Source: Rossellomorea aquimaris
GTDB taxonomy: Bacteria; Bacillota; Bacilli; Bacillales; Bacillaceae_B
Length of the DNA: 64,000 nucleotides
NCBI RefSeq assembly: GCF_003315075.1
Contig: NZ_QNRJ01000001.1
Span: forward strand, 41,149-105,148
Direction of reading: 5' to 3'
Part shown: positions 47,561 through 57,029 of the stretch, one piece after another
Layout of the letters: every line of letters begins with the position of its first letter
Position numbering within the stretch: position 1 is the first letter of the stretch
Notes under the pieces: generated by a model
The model's input: the letters and a program-made list of their open reading frames with translations, nothing else
Told to the model about the DNA's origin: nothing
Database searches by the model: none
Made by a program: the position numbers and the translations under genes

Positions 47561-48115
47561 GTGGACTCCGTTTTTGAGAAACTATACACTGATTATCATC
47601 AGGACGTCTTTCAATTCCTCATATACATGGTACAGAATAAGCAGCAGGCTGAAGATCTGGTGCAGGAAGTATATATCAGGGTGATTAAATCGCATGATCG
47701 TTTTGAGGGTAAAAGCTCTGAAAGAACGTGGCTTTTTTCGATTGCGAAAAATGTAGCCATAGATCACTTTAGAAAACAAAAGAACTGGAAGAATCGGATA
47801 TTGGATAAATTCGATTGGAGCCGGAATGATGTGACAGACGATAGAGCACTCCCGGAAGAAATTACTGTTGCGAAGGAAGAAGTACAGGTATTATACGAAT
47901 GTTTGAAAAGCTGTTCGACGGATTATCGAATGGTCATTATTATGCGTTACTTACAAGAGCTTTCAATTGTTGAAACATCTGAAGTCCTGGGCTGGTCTGA
48001 AAGTAAAGTGAAAACGACCCAGCATAGAGCCATAAAGTGGTTAAGAATTGAAATGAATCAACGGCTACCAAAGGAGGAAAGGGACATTGAAGCAGTCAGA
48101 ATGGAAAGATCGTGA
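47561..48115 (+). CDS. sigX: RNA polymerase ECF sigma factor SigX
   Basis: A 184-residue ECF sigma factor. Region 2 has 'QQAEDLVQEVYIRVIKSHDRFE' and 'TWLFSIAKNVAIDHFRKQ'; region 4 has 'ELSIVETSEVLGWSESKVKT'. SigX controls cell-envelope charge and antimicrobial peptide responses in B. subtilis. The start is GTG after GGGAGGGAAG. It overlaps rsiX by 29 nt and follows resDE, the same order as in B. subtilis. Confidence 0.93.
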   Translation: MDSVFEKLYTDYHQDVFQFLIYMVQNKQQAEDLVQEVYIRVIKSHDRFEGKSSERTWLFSIAKNVAIDHFRKQKNWKNRILDKFDWSRNDVTDDRALPEEITVAKEEVQVLYECLKSCSTDYRMVIIMRYLQELSIVETSEVLGWSESKVKTTQHRAIKWLRIEMNQRLPKEERDIEAVRMERS

Positions 48116-49319
48116 TATAGAGGACCTCGTCAAAAGGCTTCCTCAAATCAAAGATGATCGAACTCCTCAATCAATATACGCAAAAATGGAACGTAAGAAC
48201 ATAAAGACGTTCATTGCCTTTAACCGTTTTATTCCCACAGTCGCAGCGCTGGCAGCCATTTTCATCATGGTCATGCTTGCTCCAACCGTATTAAATCAAT
48301 TCAATGAAAATAGTATGGAAAAATCAGAAATGAAATCAACGGAATCATCCGGTGGGGATTCAGCAACGAATTCTGCACAAGATTCCTTGGCGAAATCAGA
48401 TGATAAATCAGAAATGATATATGACACCGATAAAGACCAAATGACAGCAGACAAGGATCATAGCGAGTTAAGTATGGCTGAGACTGAAAAAGATCTTCAA
48501 CCGGCAGAAAGATTATCTTTATATGAAGAAGACTTAGAAGGGCAGGACTACTATTCTTATGGACTCGTTTCCCCGGAAGCGGTACCTGTTCCTATTTCAA
48601 TTGTCGATCGCCCGGAAAACAGGGAGGAAGACTGGTTGACCCGTCATGAAGAAATTGCAGGTGAGTTACCTGAAGGCGAGTGGGGGATGGAAGACTTCCT
48701 CCCGTTAAAAGGCAAATTTACCTTGAGTGAAAACAAAGTCATTTTCACTTTGGATCCTGAGCATTCATATAGTGGCGCTAGTGCAGTGGAATACGCTTTT
48801 TACCATTCTCTATTATACTCATTTCAACATAAGGGGTTAAATGAAGTGGTTCTTCAAGAACAAGACGGATCCGTTCCGGAATTCAGTTCCACCGGGGAAT
48901 TCTCAAAAATCGACCTTAATGAAGATGTTCATACGGCCTATTACCTATACTCTCCAAATGGAAGGGAACGCTTTCTCGTACCGGATAATATAAATAGAGG
49001 AAATGTCAAAGAGTCCATCCAGGCAATGAAAAGCTCAGAAACGGGCCTTTTCCAAAGTGTGATTCCGAAAAATATCAATATCAGTGTAACGGAATCAGAT
49101 GAATATCTAACCATCAATTTCTTAAATGAACTGGACATAGAAACATTAGGCAATGAAACAGCCATGGAAATGATTGAAGGCATTTTATTGACAAGCAAAA
49201 GCTCAGGGTACGAAAAAGTTCAATTCGAAAACATTAAACAGGAAAGCTGGAATGGATTCAAGTTCAACGAACCCATTGAGACTCCGATCAGCCCGAATAA
49301 GAAAACGTTCGAAAATTAG
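48087..49319 (+). CDS. rsiX: anti-sigma-X factor RsiX
   Basis: A 410-residue single-span protein: a short cytoplasmic part that should hold SigX ('DIEDLVKRLPQIKDDRTP'), one membrane helix ('FIPTVAALAAIFIMVMLAP') and a large outer part with a Ser/Asp-rich linker and a GerMN-like region. The start is TTG with GGAGG nine bases upstream. Position and topology identify it rather than strong sequence motifs. Confidence 0.88.
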   Translation: MKQSEWKDRDIEDLVKRLPQIKDDRTPQSIYAKMERKNIKTFIAFNRFIPTVAALAAIFIMVMLAPTVLNQFNENSMEKSEMKSTESSGGDSATNSAQDSLAKSDDKSEMIYDTDKDQMTADKDHSELSMAETEKDLQPAERLSLYEEDLEGQDYYSYGLVSPEAVPVPISIVDRPENREEDWLTRHEEIAGELPEGEWGMEDFLPLKGKFTLSENKVIFTLDPEHSYSGASAVEYAFYHSLLYSFQHKGLNEVVLQEQDGSVPEFSSTGEFSKIDLNEDVHTAYYLYSPNGRERFLVPDNINRGNVKESIQAMKSSETGLFQSVIPKNINISVTESDEYLTINFLNELDIETLGNETAMEMIEGILLTSKSSGYEKVQFENIKQESWNGFKFNEPIETPISPNKKTFEN

Positions 49320-49328
49320 TTATCACAG

Positions 49329-49370
49329 AAGACTGGAAGCGGGAAAGAAATCCGTTTCCGGTCTTTTTTG
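49329..49370 (+). terminator. terminator after rsiX
   Basis: AAGACTGGAAGCGG / CCGTTTCCGGTCTT stem-loop followed by TTTTTG. Confidence 0.82.
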
Positions 49371-49385
49371 TGTTAAGGGGATGTT

Positions 49386-49812
49386 CGTCTTATGCTTGTC
49401 GGGGCTGAACGAGCCGCCTCCGCTTTTGGTGTCGTCCAGCTCCGGCGGCTAGAGGCTCGAGGTCATAAGCCAGGACTACCAAAAAGGCAAAGAACGCCTT
49501 TCCGGTAGTCCCGTCTTATGCTTGTCGCCTCTAATCAAGCCGCCTCCGCTTTTGGGTGTCGTCCAGCTCCGGCGGCTAGCCCCTCGAGGTCATAAGCTAA
49601 ATTGGCCAAGAAGGCAAAGGGCGCCTTCCCGGCCAATTCATCTTATGCTTGTCGGGGCTGAACGAGCCGCCTCCGCTTTTGGTGTCATCCAGCTCCGGCG
49701 GCTAGAGGCTCGAGGTCATAAGTCAAACCAGCCAAAAAGGCAAAGAACGCCTTTCCGGCCTGTTCGTCTTATGCTTGTCGCCTCTGAACGAGCCGCCTCC
49801 GCTTTTGGGTGT
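49386..49812. repeat. tandem array of structured intergenic repeat family A (three units plus a partial)
   Basis: The anchor TGCTTGTC occurs at 49393, 49519, 49646 and 49772, so the unit is 126-127 bp. Units start at about 49429, 49555 and 49681, after a 3' fragment. Each folds into the same interrupted hairpin. Stem P4 is GGACTACC/GGTAGTCC, then AATTGGCC/GGCCAATT, then AACCAGCC/GGCCTGTT (two mismatches). P2 is AGAGGC/GCCTCT in the outer units and AGCCCC/GGGGCT in the middle one. Nothing is recognised in 49813-50032. Confidence 0.9.
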
Positions 49813-50032
49813 ATATTTATCTCATACTTAGACAAACTACTCAAAGGAAAATTATCTCATGAGAAATATCTCATTCACTCGTGAATATTGATTGGAGGGT
49901 TTACATATAGTGGGGAGTGCATGAAATGATGGTGAGAAGGTAAGAATGGGTTAATAGATGAAAAGGTAGCGGACGTGAAGCTTCAGTAGGGAAGAAATAA
50001 GGTATTGCGTTAAATGGGTAAGGAGGACAAGC

Positions 50033-50944
50033 ATGATTCTGGATTATGTAAGAAGGCTTTTGATCGTATTCTTGTTAGCATTGTGTGTGAGCATTATGTT
50101 CTTTACAGGAAAGATAGCGAAAGCAGAGACGAATAAGATCACGGAGGAAACGGTATCCTGGACATTTCCTGTTGAAGGGATGATAACGGATTCGTATGGG
50201 ACAAGGTCTGGTACTCATAAAGGAATGGACATTGGAGGAGACATCGGCTCACCGGTTTATTCTGTTGCAAAAGGTAAGGTGATTAGATCATATCTATCCC
50301 CAAGCTATGGACATGTGGTATTCATAAGGCATGAAAATGGATATGAAACCGTATATGCTCATCTTGAAAGCCGGCTTGTTGAAGAGAATCAAGAAGTGGG
50401 TCAAGGTCAACAGCTTGGAAATTTAGGAAATACAGGCAGATCGACAGGAGCTCACCTGCATTTTGAAGTGCACAGGGGTGAATGGACGATTGACAAGGAG
50501 AATGCAATCGATCCCTATATGGTATTTGGACAAGGGGAGGTCGGCCAGCTTGTGTTTGCTCAGGAGAAGGATCCTTATCAGGCAGTGGGTGTTTCTGGAA
50601 CAGCTGAAATCACTCATGATGTAAGCACGAAAGAAGTTCATATTAATGAAAACATGGTATATCATGTCGTACATAAAGGAGAAACCCTCTGGGGGATTTC
50701 TCAGCAATACAATATATCTGTAGAGGATATTAAGAGTGCCAATGGGTTAATTGAAACCAATTTGGTAGTGAATCAATCGTTAGCCATTCCTCAATCAGCC
50801 GGAAGTGGGTATGTAGTGAAACAAGGAGACACTTTATACTCCATTTCAGTGGCAGAGGGAGTGGATGTGAATGACTTGATGGCTTGGAATGGCCTGGATC
50901 TTAAGTCACCAATATATCCTCAACAAGTTTTAAATATCCAATAA
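50033..50944 (+). CDS. secreted M23 endopeptidase with two LysM domains
   Basis: A 303-residue predicted peptidoglycan hydrolase. The signal peptide runs to about residue 31 ('KIAKAE'). The M23 domain has zinc ligands His62 and Asp66 in 'HKGMDIGG' and the His pair in 'GAHLHFEVH'. Two LysM repeats follow ('YHVVHKGETLWGIS' and 'YVVKQGDTLYSIS'), which bind glycan chains. Lytic enzymes of this layout act in wall turnover or sporulation; neither can be chosen here. AAGGAGG precedes the ATG. Confidence 0.9.
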   Translation: MILDYVRRLLIVFLLALCVSIMFFTGKIAKAETNKITEETVSWTFPVEGMITDSYGTRSGTHKGMDIGGDIGSPVYSVAKGKVIRSYLSPSYGHVVFIRHENGYETVYAHLESRLVEENQEVGQGQQLGNLGNTGRSTGAHLHFEVHRGEWTIDKENAIDPYMVFGQGEVGQLVFAQEKDPYQAVGVSGTAEITHDVSTKEVHINENMVYHVVHKGETLWGISQQYNISVEDIKSANGLIETNLVVNQSLAIPQSAGSGYVVKQGDTLYSISVAEGVDVNDLMAWNGLDLKSPIYPQQVLNIQ

Positions 50945-51062
50945 CGGAAGTGTAAACCTAAGAAGTACCATGTGTAAACAAAAAATATTTCGAATTCGAA
51001 CTGTTTTCCTTCACATAATCCCCATCATTATGTATAATGAAAATGTATAAAAAAATAAAGAT

Positions 51063-51193
51063 TCGTCTTCGGGGCAGGGTGAAATTCCCTACCGGCGGTG
51101 ATGAGACATTTGTCTCTAAGCCCGCGAGCCTTTAGGGGCAGGATTTGGTGCGATTCCAAAGCCGACAGTATAGTCTGGATGGGAGAAGATGAA
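51063..51193 (+). promoter_or_regulatory. FMN riboswitch (RFN element)
   Basis: The conserved RFN core is complete: 'GGGGCAGGGTGAAATTCCC', 'ACCGGCGGTGAT', 'AGCCCGCGAGC', 'CAGGATTTGGTG', 'CCGACAGT', and 'GGATGGGAGAAGATGA'. The P1 ends TCGTCTTC and GAAGATGA pair. FMN binding should end transcription at the downstream hairpin and switch off ribU. Confidence 0.97.
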
Positions 51194-51258
51194 GGTTTAT
51201 GCCAGAACGTTTAGAAAAAGGGAAGCTAAACGTTTATTCGGGTATGCCTTATCATTCT

Positions 51259-51288
51259 CCTAGATACACGTATCTAGGGGTTTTTTAA
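51259..51288 (+). terminator. riboswitch-controlled terminator upstream of ribU
   Basis: CCTAGATA-CACG-TATCTAGG hairpin followed by GGTTTTTT, between the FMN riboswitch and ribU. It is the likely expression platform. Confidence 0.88.
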
Positions 51289-51348
51289 TGCTACCTTTGG
51301 CTAGAGCTATCTTCGATATGAGATGAATCTCCTAAAGGAGAGAGGTTT

Positions 51349-51918
51349 ATGAGAAAAATGAATACACGCACGTTTGTAACGGTTGGTATGTTAAGTGCCA
51401 TATCCTATGTGTTAATGCTTTTTAACTTCCCGATTCCACCATTTCCAAAGTTTTTAATGGTAGATTTCAGTGATGTACCTGCATTGATTGCGACAGTAAC
51501 ATTAGGTCCTTTGGCAGGAATATTAGTTGAATTATTCAAGAACGTGATTGACTACATCATGACAGGAAGCGATACCGGCGTTCCGATTGGTCATGTTGCA
51601 AACTTTATGGCGGGAGTGCTTTTGATTCTTCCGACATATTATATTTATACACGTCTTCAATCTAAAAAAGGGTTGTTGATCGGACTTATCACAGGAACTG
51701 TGGTCATGAGTATCAGTATGGGAATTCTTAATTATTTTGTGTTCCTTCCTGCTTATAAATACTTCATGAATTTTGAGCTTCCTGCGGAGATTATCATCAC
51801 AGGAATTGTTCCTTTCAACATTTTAAAAGGAATTCTTGTAACATCAGTCTTCATCTTACTATTCGTTCGTCTTCAAGGCTGGTTAGCAAGACAGACAGCC
51901 CTGAACAAAGCGGCATAG
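51349..51918 (+). CDS. ribU: riboflavin ECF transporter S component RibU (FmnP)
   Basis: The substrate-binding membrane protein for riboflavin uptake, which needs the shared EcfA/A'/T module. The 189-residue protein has five to six helices; 'GMLSAISYVLMLFNFPIPPFP' with 'FLMVDFSDVPALIA', and 'VGHVANF'-like text ('PIGHVANFMAGVL') are the family marks. AAAGGAG precedes the ATG. The FMN riboswitch upstream confirms the substrate class. Confidence 0.95.
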   Translation: MRKMNTRTFVTVGMLSAISYVLMLFNFPIPPFPKFLMVDFSDVPALIATVTLGPLAGILVELFKNVIDYIMTGSDTGVPIGHVANFMAGVLLILPTYYIYTRLQSKKGLLIGLITGTVVMSISMGILNYFVFLPAYKYFMNFELPAEIIITGIVPFNILKGILVTSVFILLFVRLQGWLARQTALNKAA

Positions 51919-51935
51919 TGCAAATATAAATGATC

Positions 51936-51965
51936 AACCCCTCAATTACATTTGAGGGGTTTTCT
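51936..51965 (+). terminator. terminator after ribU
   Basis: AACCCCTCAA / TTGAGGGGTT perfect 10-bp stem followed by TTCT. Confidence 0.82.
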
Positions 51966-51987
51966 AATGTTATCAGCCAAAAAGAAA

Positions 51988-52013
51988 AAGCTAAGAGGAA
52001 TTCCCCTTAGCTT
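51988..52013 (-). terminator. terminator after fer
   Basis: AAGCTAAG-GG / CC-CTTAGCTT hairpin; on the minus strand it is followed by TTTTCTTTTT. Confidence 0.75.
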
Positions 52014-52021
52014 CGGAACTA

Positions 52022-52342
<321 letters not shown>

Positions 52343-52493
52343 TTAATGTTTATTTTATAGAGGATTGTATAACTTTTCAATAGTTAGGTTGTTTCTTTTT
52401 ATTTTTATCCTATATATGAAAAACAAAACATGGTTAAACAACAAATTCATGGTACAATATTTGACAATAACCTACACGTTAAGGAGTAGAGAA

Positions 52494-53564
52494 TTGACCT
52501 ATCTTAATTATGTGATTTTATATTGCTTCATGCAATTAAATGGAGAAAGATCGATTTACTCTGTTTTTCATATCTTAAAAGGAAAAAAATCTTCCCAGTC
52601 GATTCAGGATGCTCACATCTTTTATTTGCAGCCGTTTTTCCTCTCTTTACCTAAGCTTAAGCGAGCGTACTTTAATCAGAAGGTAAAGGAATTAGAGAAA
52701 TTGGGCTATGTCATTGTCGATGAAAGTGGGAAAGCGATTGTGACCACTGGTGGTACTGATTCTGTAAAAAAAGATTTTCAGGGTGACTCCTTTCCATCAA
52801 ATATGAATGGTCTCGTCTACGGTGATCAAACGTTTCTGTTTTGGAAAAGATTAAGCCTCCTTGTCCAGGTTCTATCGAACGGGAAACAGCAGGAAACGCT
52901 CTATTTTCCTGTACAACGTAACAAAAACATACAAGAGTGGGTAAAGAGCTGTTTACGGGCAAACCCTAATGTTGAAAAATTGTCTTCCGATTTATATAAG
53001 GAGATGTATAGCCTGTTGACCAGTCTATCTCAAACCTTAAATCCAGACATTCTCGTTTTCCGCTTAACGGGATACAAGGATTATGGATGGACAGAATTGC
53101 AGGTTGCTGAAAAATTGAATATGCATGAAGAAGAATTCCGCTTTCAGTTTCTTAATGTAATTCACGGTATATTATCTGAATTAGAAAGGGAGCCTTCAAC
53201 TTATCCCTTATTATATTCAATTTGCTTAAAAAGTGATCAGCTGCAAAATCTGACCATTTCAACAAGCAAAACATATGAGTTTTATCAAAGGGGGCATTCA
53301 ATCGAAGAAATTGCGCGTATACGTGATTTAAAGATAAATACCATTGAAGACCATGTGATTGAACTAATCTTAACTCAGAAAGAATTTGCAATAGATCCGT
53401 TCATTTCTCGGGTGGAATATGAGAATGTGCTTTCAGTTATGAAAGACGCTCAAACTAAAAGGCTAAAGCCGATAAAAGAAAAGCTTCCTCATTTATCTTA
53501 TTTTCAAATCAGAGTAGCGATTGCGAAGGCAGGTGAGAACCGTGAATTTGCAACAAGAGCTTAA
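52494..53564 (+). CDS. ypbB: YpbB, helix-turn-helix protein encoded with RecQ
   Basis: A 356-residue protein resembling B. subtilis YpbB (about 352 residues). The N-terminus '[26 protein letters not shown]' is the family mark, and the C-terminal part carries a helix-turn-helix-like '[24 protein letters not shown]', related to the RQC/HTH_40 segment that is missing from the short RecQ. The start is TTG 52494, 7 nt after AAGGAG. It overlaps recQ by 23 nt. The pair may together replace a full-length RecQ, an inference. Confidence 0.87.
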   Translation: MTYLNYVILYCFMQLNGERSIYSVFHILKGKKSSQSIQDAHIFYLQPFFLSLPKLKRAYFNQKVKELEKLGYVIVDESGKAIVTTGGTDSVKKDFQGDSFPSNMNGLVYGDQTFLFWKRLSLLVQVLSNGKQQETLYFPVQRNKNIQEWVKSCLRANPNVEKLSSDLYKEMYSLLTSLSQTLNPDILVFRLTGYKDYGWTELQVAEKLNMHEEEFRFQFLNVIHGILSELEREPSTYPLLYSICLKSDQLQNLTISTSKTYEFYQRGHSIEEIARIRDLKINTIEDHVIELILTQKEFAIDPFISRVEYENVLSVMKDAQTKRLKPIKEKLPHLSYFQIRVAIAKAGENREFATRA

Positions 53565-55008
53565 AGAGAGATTTGGCTATTCCTCCTTCAGAGAAGGCCA
53601 GGAGGAAATCATTCAATCCGTTCTAAATCAACGGGATACGGTGGCGATGCTCCCGACAGGAACTGGTAAGTCGCTGTGCTATCAATTACCCGGGTATCTA
53701 AAGAAAGGACAGGTGTTAATCGTTTCTCCACTTCTCTCTTTAATGCAGGATCAAGTGGAGCAGATGAAAGTAATGGGTGAAAAAAGGGTGATCGCACTGA
53801 ATTCGTTTTTACCTTATATGGAGAGAAGAGCAGCACTTGAGCAATTAAACGTTTATAAATTTATATTCATATCACCGGAAATGTTAATGAGTCAGACCAT
53901 CATTCCCTTACTACAATCTTTAAACATTTCTTTATTCGTCATTGATGAAGCACATTGTATATCTCAGTGGGGTCCTGACTTCAGACCTGATTACTTAAAA
54001 CTGGGGGAGCTTAAAGAGTCGATTGGCAATCCGACAACCTTGGCATTAACGGCGACTGCCACTGATGAAGTGAGGAAAGACATTAAACGAGTGCTCCAAA
54101 TGGAAGATGCTGTGGAAAAAGTCTATTCAATTGACCGGGAAAATATCGGTCTGTTCGTTGAGAAAGTCACGAATCATAGTGAGAAACTGGATAAGCTTTT
54201 AAAGTATCTGACAACATGGGGTGGGCCGGGCATTATCTATTTCTCAAGTAAACGAATGGCAGAAGACGTTTCTTTGTGGCTTGGGGAAAATGGTGTATCA
54301 GAAGTTGCTTACTATCATGGGGGAATGGAACAAGAGGATCGGATATTGATTCAACAACAATTTCTATCCAACAAGCTAAGGATCATATGTGCCACTTCTG
54401 CATTTGGTATGGGTGTAAACAAAGAAAATATTCGATTTGTCATTCATTTTCATTTCCCTTCAAATATAGAAGCATTTTCACAAGAAATCGGAAGAGCGGG
54501 GCGAGATGGAGAAAGCAGTCTTTCTGTCGTGCTATACTCTGAACAAGACCTTTCGATCCCACTGCAGCTTATTCAAAGTGAATTACCTGAGGATGTACAA
54601 ATACAAAGATATGTAATGGAAAGCAGACAGGGCCAGGTGAAGGAGATAATCGATTTGTTGCAACTGTCGGAGATTCAATATCGGTTTCTTACGTATTATT
54701 CAGATGAGCTTACTCAAGGGCAGACACTCAGTCATGATAGATTAATAGAAAAAATGAAACAAATTCGAAACAATCGTTTACAATACAAGAAGGACAAACT
54801 GCTCTCCATGATCGAGTGGTTACAGGTTGATTCCTGTAGAAGAGAGAAACTCCTTCATTATTTTGATGAAGTGCTTCAAAAGGAGAATAGCTTCTGTTGT
54901 GATCAATGCGGTTATTCCCTTAAGGATTTCAAGTATCGGCCAACTGACATTCAAGACCCGATTGAAACAAGATGGGAAAAAAGGTTGGAAAAATTATTAT
55001 TAGGATAA
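53542..55008 (+). CDS. recQ: ATP-dependent DNA helicase RecQ (short form)
   Basis: A 488-residue 3'-5' helicase. Motif I '[15 protein letters not shown]' (residues 37-51), motif II '[17 protein letters not shown]', motif VI '[11 protein letters not shown]', and a zinc-binding Cys set near '[10 protein letters not shown]' and 'CCDQCGYSL'. It lacks the C-terminal winged helix and HRDC domains of long RecQ. The start is GTG 53542, with AGGTGA upstream; the frame also extends 21 nt further without support. Confidence 0.93.
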   Translation: MNLQQELKERFGYSSFREGQEEIIQSVLNQRDTVAMLPTGTGKSLCYQLPGYLKKGQVLIVSPLLSLMQDQVEQMKVMGEKRVIALNSFLPYMERRAALEQLNVYKFIFISPEMLMSQTIIPLLQSLNISLFVIDEAHCISQWGPDFRPDYLKLGELKESIGNPTTLALTATATDEVRKDIKRVLQMEDAVEKVYSIDRENIGLFVEKVTNHSEKLDKLLKYLTTWGGPGIIYFSSKRMAEDVSLWLGENGVSEVAYYHGGMEQEDRILIQQQFLSNKLRIICATSAFGMGVNKENIRFVIHFHFPSNIEAFSQEIGRAGRDGESSLSVVLYSEQDLSIPLQLIQSELPEDVQIQRYVMESRQGQVKEIIDLLQLSEIQYRFLTYYSDELTQGQTLSHDRLIEKMKQIRNNRLQYKKDKLLSMIEWLQVDSCRREKLLHYFDEVLQKENSFCCDQCGYSLKDFKYRPTDIQDPIETRWEKRLEKLLLG

Positions 55009-55017
55009 GTGGTATTC

Positions 55018-55617
55018 ATGCAGAAACAAGGGGAAGTCATACAACAACTTTCTAAGAAACAGTTAACTTTTCATTTATATTTCACTCAATTTTTACTATT
55101 AACGATTGCCTTGGGATTAGGTATATTTTTATTTGACACATGGTCCGGTTTTTGGAAACAGTTTTACTTTTCACCGACTATTTTGACCATTGGATTAACA
55201 AGCGGTGTGATGATTGTAATCATCGATATCGTATTGATGAAGTATTTACCCAGTAAATACTATGACGATGGTGGGGTGAATGCACGGATATTTACGGATA
55301 GAAGCATGGGTGAAATTGCACTGCTAGCATTTTTCATTAGCATTAGTGAAGAAATATTATTTAGAGGCGTGTTGCAATTTCACTTTGGCTTAATCCTATC
55401 AAGTATTATATTTGCTCTGATACATTTCAGATACTGGGCTCACTGGTTTTTAATTGTCAATATTGTACTGCTTAGCTTTTGGATCGGTTTCATTTATGAA
55501 CAAACAGAGAATTTATTGGTAACAATCATCATGCACTTTGTCATCGATTTCTTACTGGGTATGCATATGCGTAAGAAAGGAAGACAAAGAAGTAAAGAAG
55601 GGATGTCTCATGAGTAA
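55018..55617 (+). CDS. ypbD: CPBP intramembrane metalloprotease (YpbD)
   Basis: A 199-residue membrane protein with about six helices. The ABI/CPBP motifs are 'SEEILFRGVLQFHFG' (Glu-Glu-x-x-x-Arg), 'FALIHFRYWAHW' and 'IIMHFVIDFLLG', the residues thought to bind zinc in Rce1-like proteases. No substrate is known. ATG 55018 and GTG 55009 are both possible; neither has a strong ribosome site. It lies 9 nt after recQ and overlaps ypbE by 8 nt. Confidence 0.85.
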   Translation: MQKQGEVIQQLSKKQLTFHLYFTQFLLLTIALGLGIFLFDTWSGFWKQFYFSPTILTIGLTSGVMIVIIDIVLMKYLPSKYYDDGGVNARIFTDRSMGEIALLAFFISISEEILFRGVLQFHFGLILSSIIFALIHFRYWAHWFLIVNIVLLSFWIGFIYEQTENLLVTIIMHFVIDFLLGMHMRKKGRQRSKEGMSHE

Positions 55618-56299
55618 AGACCCATATCGAGATCAAGCAGCGAAATTAAAGCAAAAGATTGAACGAGTCCCAGAGGAAGCACCAGTCAAAAAAAGAGAGC
55701 CTCTTCCAGCCAGAAGTGAAGTACATAGAGAGAAAAAGAAGAAAAACAAATGGAAAATGAAATATCCATTGATTAGTATGTTGCTCTTATTTTTTATTCT
55801 TTTGCCCTTGACGGTTTTTAGCATTTATTCGTATTTCGATAGCAGGGATGGTCCCCTGGTGGTCATGTCAGAAGATGTGGACGATGTGGAAGAAGTTCGC
55901 TACGACCAATCCGATAATGAGGATGAGGAGAGCTTTGTAGAGTCTGATTCAAAAGAAGAAGAGTCAGCTGCGAATGACAAAAAAGAAGAAACCTTGAATC
56001 AAGATGCTCCCTCAATGACTGGAAAGGAACAACCAGCATCGACTGAACCGGCTTCTCCACCTGCTGAACAAGAATCAACAAATGAAAGCCCGAAAGAAGA
56101 GGTAAAAGATGAACCTGAGGAAGAACAGCCAACATACAAGATCGTGTATCATACGGTCGAACCCGAGGAAACCCTATTCAGGATTGCTATGAAATACTAC
56201 AATTCCCAATCAGGGGTTGAACGAATTAAGGAATGGAATCATATTCAAAATAATGAAATTCAGACAGGGCAAGTACTGGAAATCCCATTAGATCAATAA
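55610..56299 (+). CDS. ypbE: LysM-domain membrane protein YpbE
   Basis: A 229-residue protein: a basic cytoplasmic start, one membrane helix ('LISMLLLFFILLPLTVFSIY'), a long Glu/Asp/Pro-rich linker, and a C-terminal LysM ('YHTVEPEETLFRIAMKYY'). It is held to the membrane with the LysM facing the wall. B. subtilis YpbE has the same layout. The ATG at 55610 follows GAAGGGATG. It ends the ypbB-recQ-ypbD-ypbE cluster. Confidence 0.87.
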   Translation: MSKDPYRDQAAKLKQKIERVPEEAPVKKREPLPARSEVHREKKKKNKWKMKYPLISMLLLFFILLPLTVFSIYSYFDSRDGPLVVMSEDVDDVEEVRYDQSDNEDEESFVESDSKEEESAANDKKEETLNQDAPSMTGKEQPASTEPASPPAEQESTNESPKEEVKDEPEEEQPTYKIVYHTVEPEETLFRIAMKYYNSQSGVERIKEWNHIQNNEIQTGQVLEIPLDQ

Positions 56300-56355
56300 A
56301 AGGCACTCCCCCAAGGCGATTTGGGGCGGGTGCTATTTTTTTTTTTTTTTTTTTA
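56300..56355 (+). terminator. terminator after ypbE with a 19-T tract
   Basis: AGGCACTC-CCCCAA / TTGGGG-GGGTGCT stem-loop followed by an A and 19 consecutive T (56336-56354). Confidence 0.88.
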
Positions 56356-56452
56356 CAAAAATTCGCGATGAAATTTACATTCATTTATAAGAAGCATTAC
56401 AAACTGTAAATATAATGGAGGTGACAGTACTAAAAGAGAAGGAGTTGGTTTC

Positions 56453-56980
56453 ATGGACAGAATGCTTACGCGCTTTCAAAAAGTAGATGACTTTTTATTT
56501 TACAGAATCAACGGAAGCAAACAGCTGTATCGTTCATTCTTCGGCTATGTTACTCATTTGGGTGGAGCGAGGTTTACTGTAGCCTCCGTCCTGATTCTGT
56601 TCTTCTTGAGTCAATATTATCCACAGATGCTACGAACCGTAATGGCCGCCATGATAACGTTATGTATCAGTCATGTTATTATGTCGATCACCAAGAGGTT
56701 GGTTAAACGAATCCGACCTTATCTAACTTTACCCGATGCAAGGATACACGGTTATGAATTTAAAGATCATTCATTTCCATCTGGTCATTCCACCGCTATT
56801 TTTTCCATATCGATTCCATTTATGATACAGTATCCACCCACGATGCTTATACTATTTCCTATAAGTTGGTTAGTGGGGTATTCCAGAGTGATTCTCGGAG
56901 TCCATTATCCTTCAGATGTATTGGCCGGGGCATTTCTTGCATTTGCTACGACTTTAATGGTCCTTTTGTTTTTAGGATAA
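56453..56980 (+). CDS. PAP2-family phosphatase
   Basis: A 175-residue membrane phosphatase. The three acid phosphatase motifs are complete: 'KRLVKRIRP', 'PSGH', and 'SRVILGVHYPSD' with the catalytic His. Members dephosphorylate undecaprenyl diphosphate or phosphatidic acid/phosphatidylglycerol phosphate; which applies here is not shown. AAGGAG precedes the ATG. A glycosyltransferase gene follows 49 nt downstream, so both may act on lipids. Confidence 0.87.
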   Translation: MDRMLTRFQKVDDFLFYRINGSKQLYRSFFGYVTHLGGARFTVASVLILFFLSQYYPQMLRTVMAAMITLCISHVIMSITKRLVKRIRPYLTLPDARIHGYEFKDHSFPSGHSTAIFSISIPFMIQYPPTMLILFPISWLVGYSRVILGVHYPSDVLAGAFLAFATTLMVLLFLG

Positions 56981-57029
56981 TCGTATAGATTTTACGAATT
57001 GTAAGTTAATCATTAAGGGGGAAGAGTAC

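Noticed and set aside
49522..49884. A 120-codon open frame in the tandem repeat array
   Set aside because: It translates repeat units in a row and repeats itself; no ribosome site and no plausible protein pattern.
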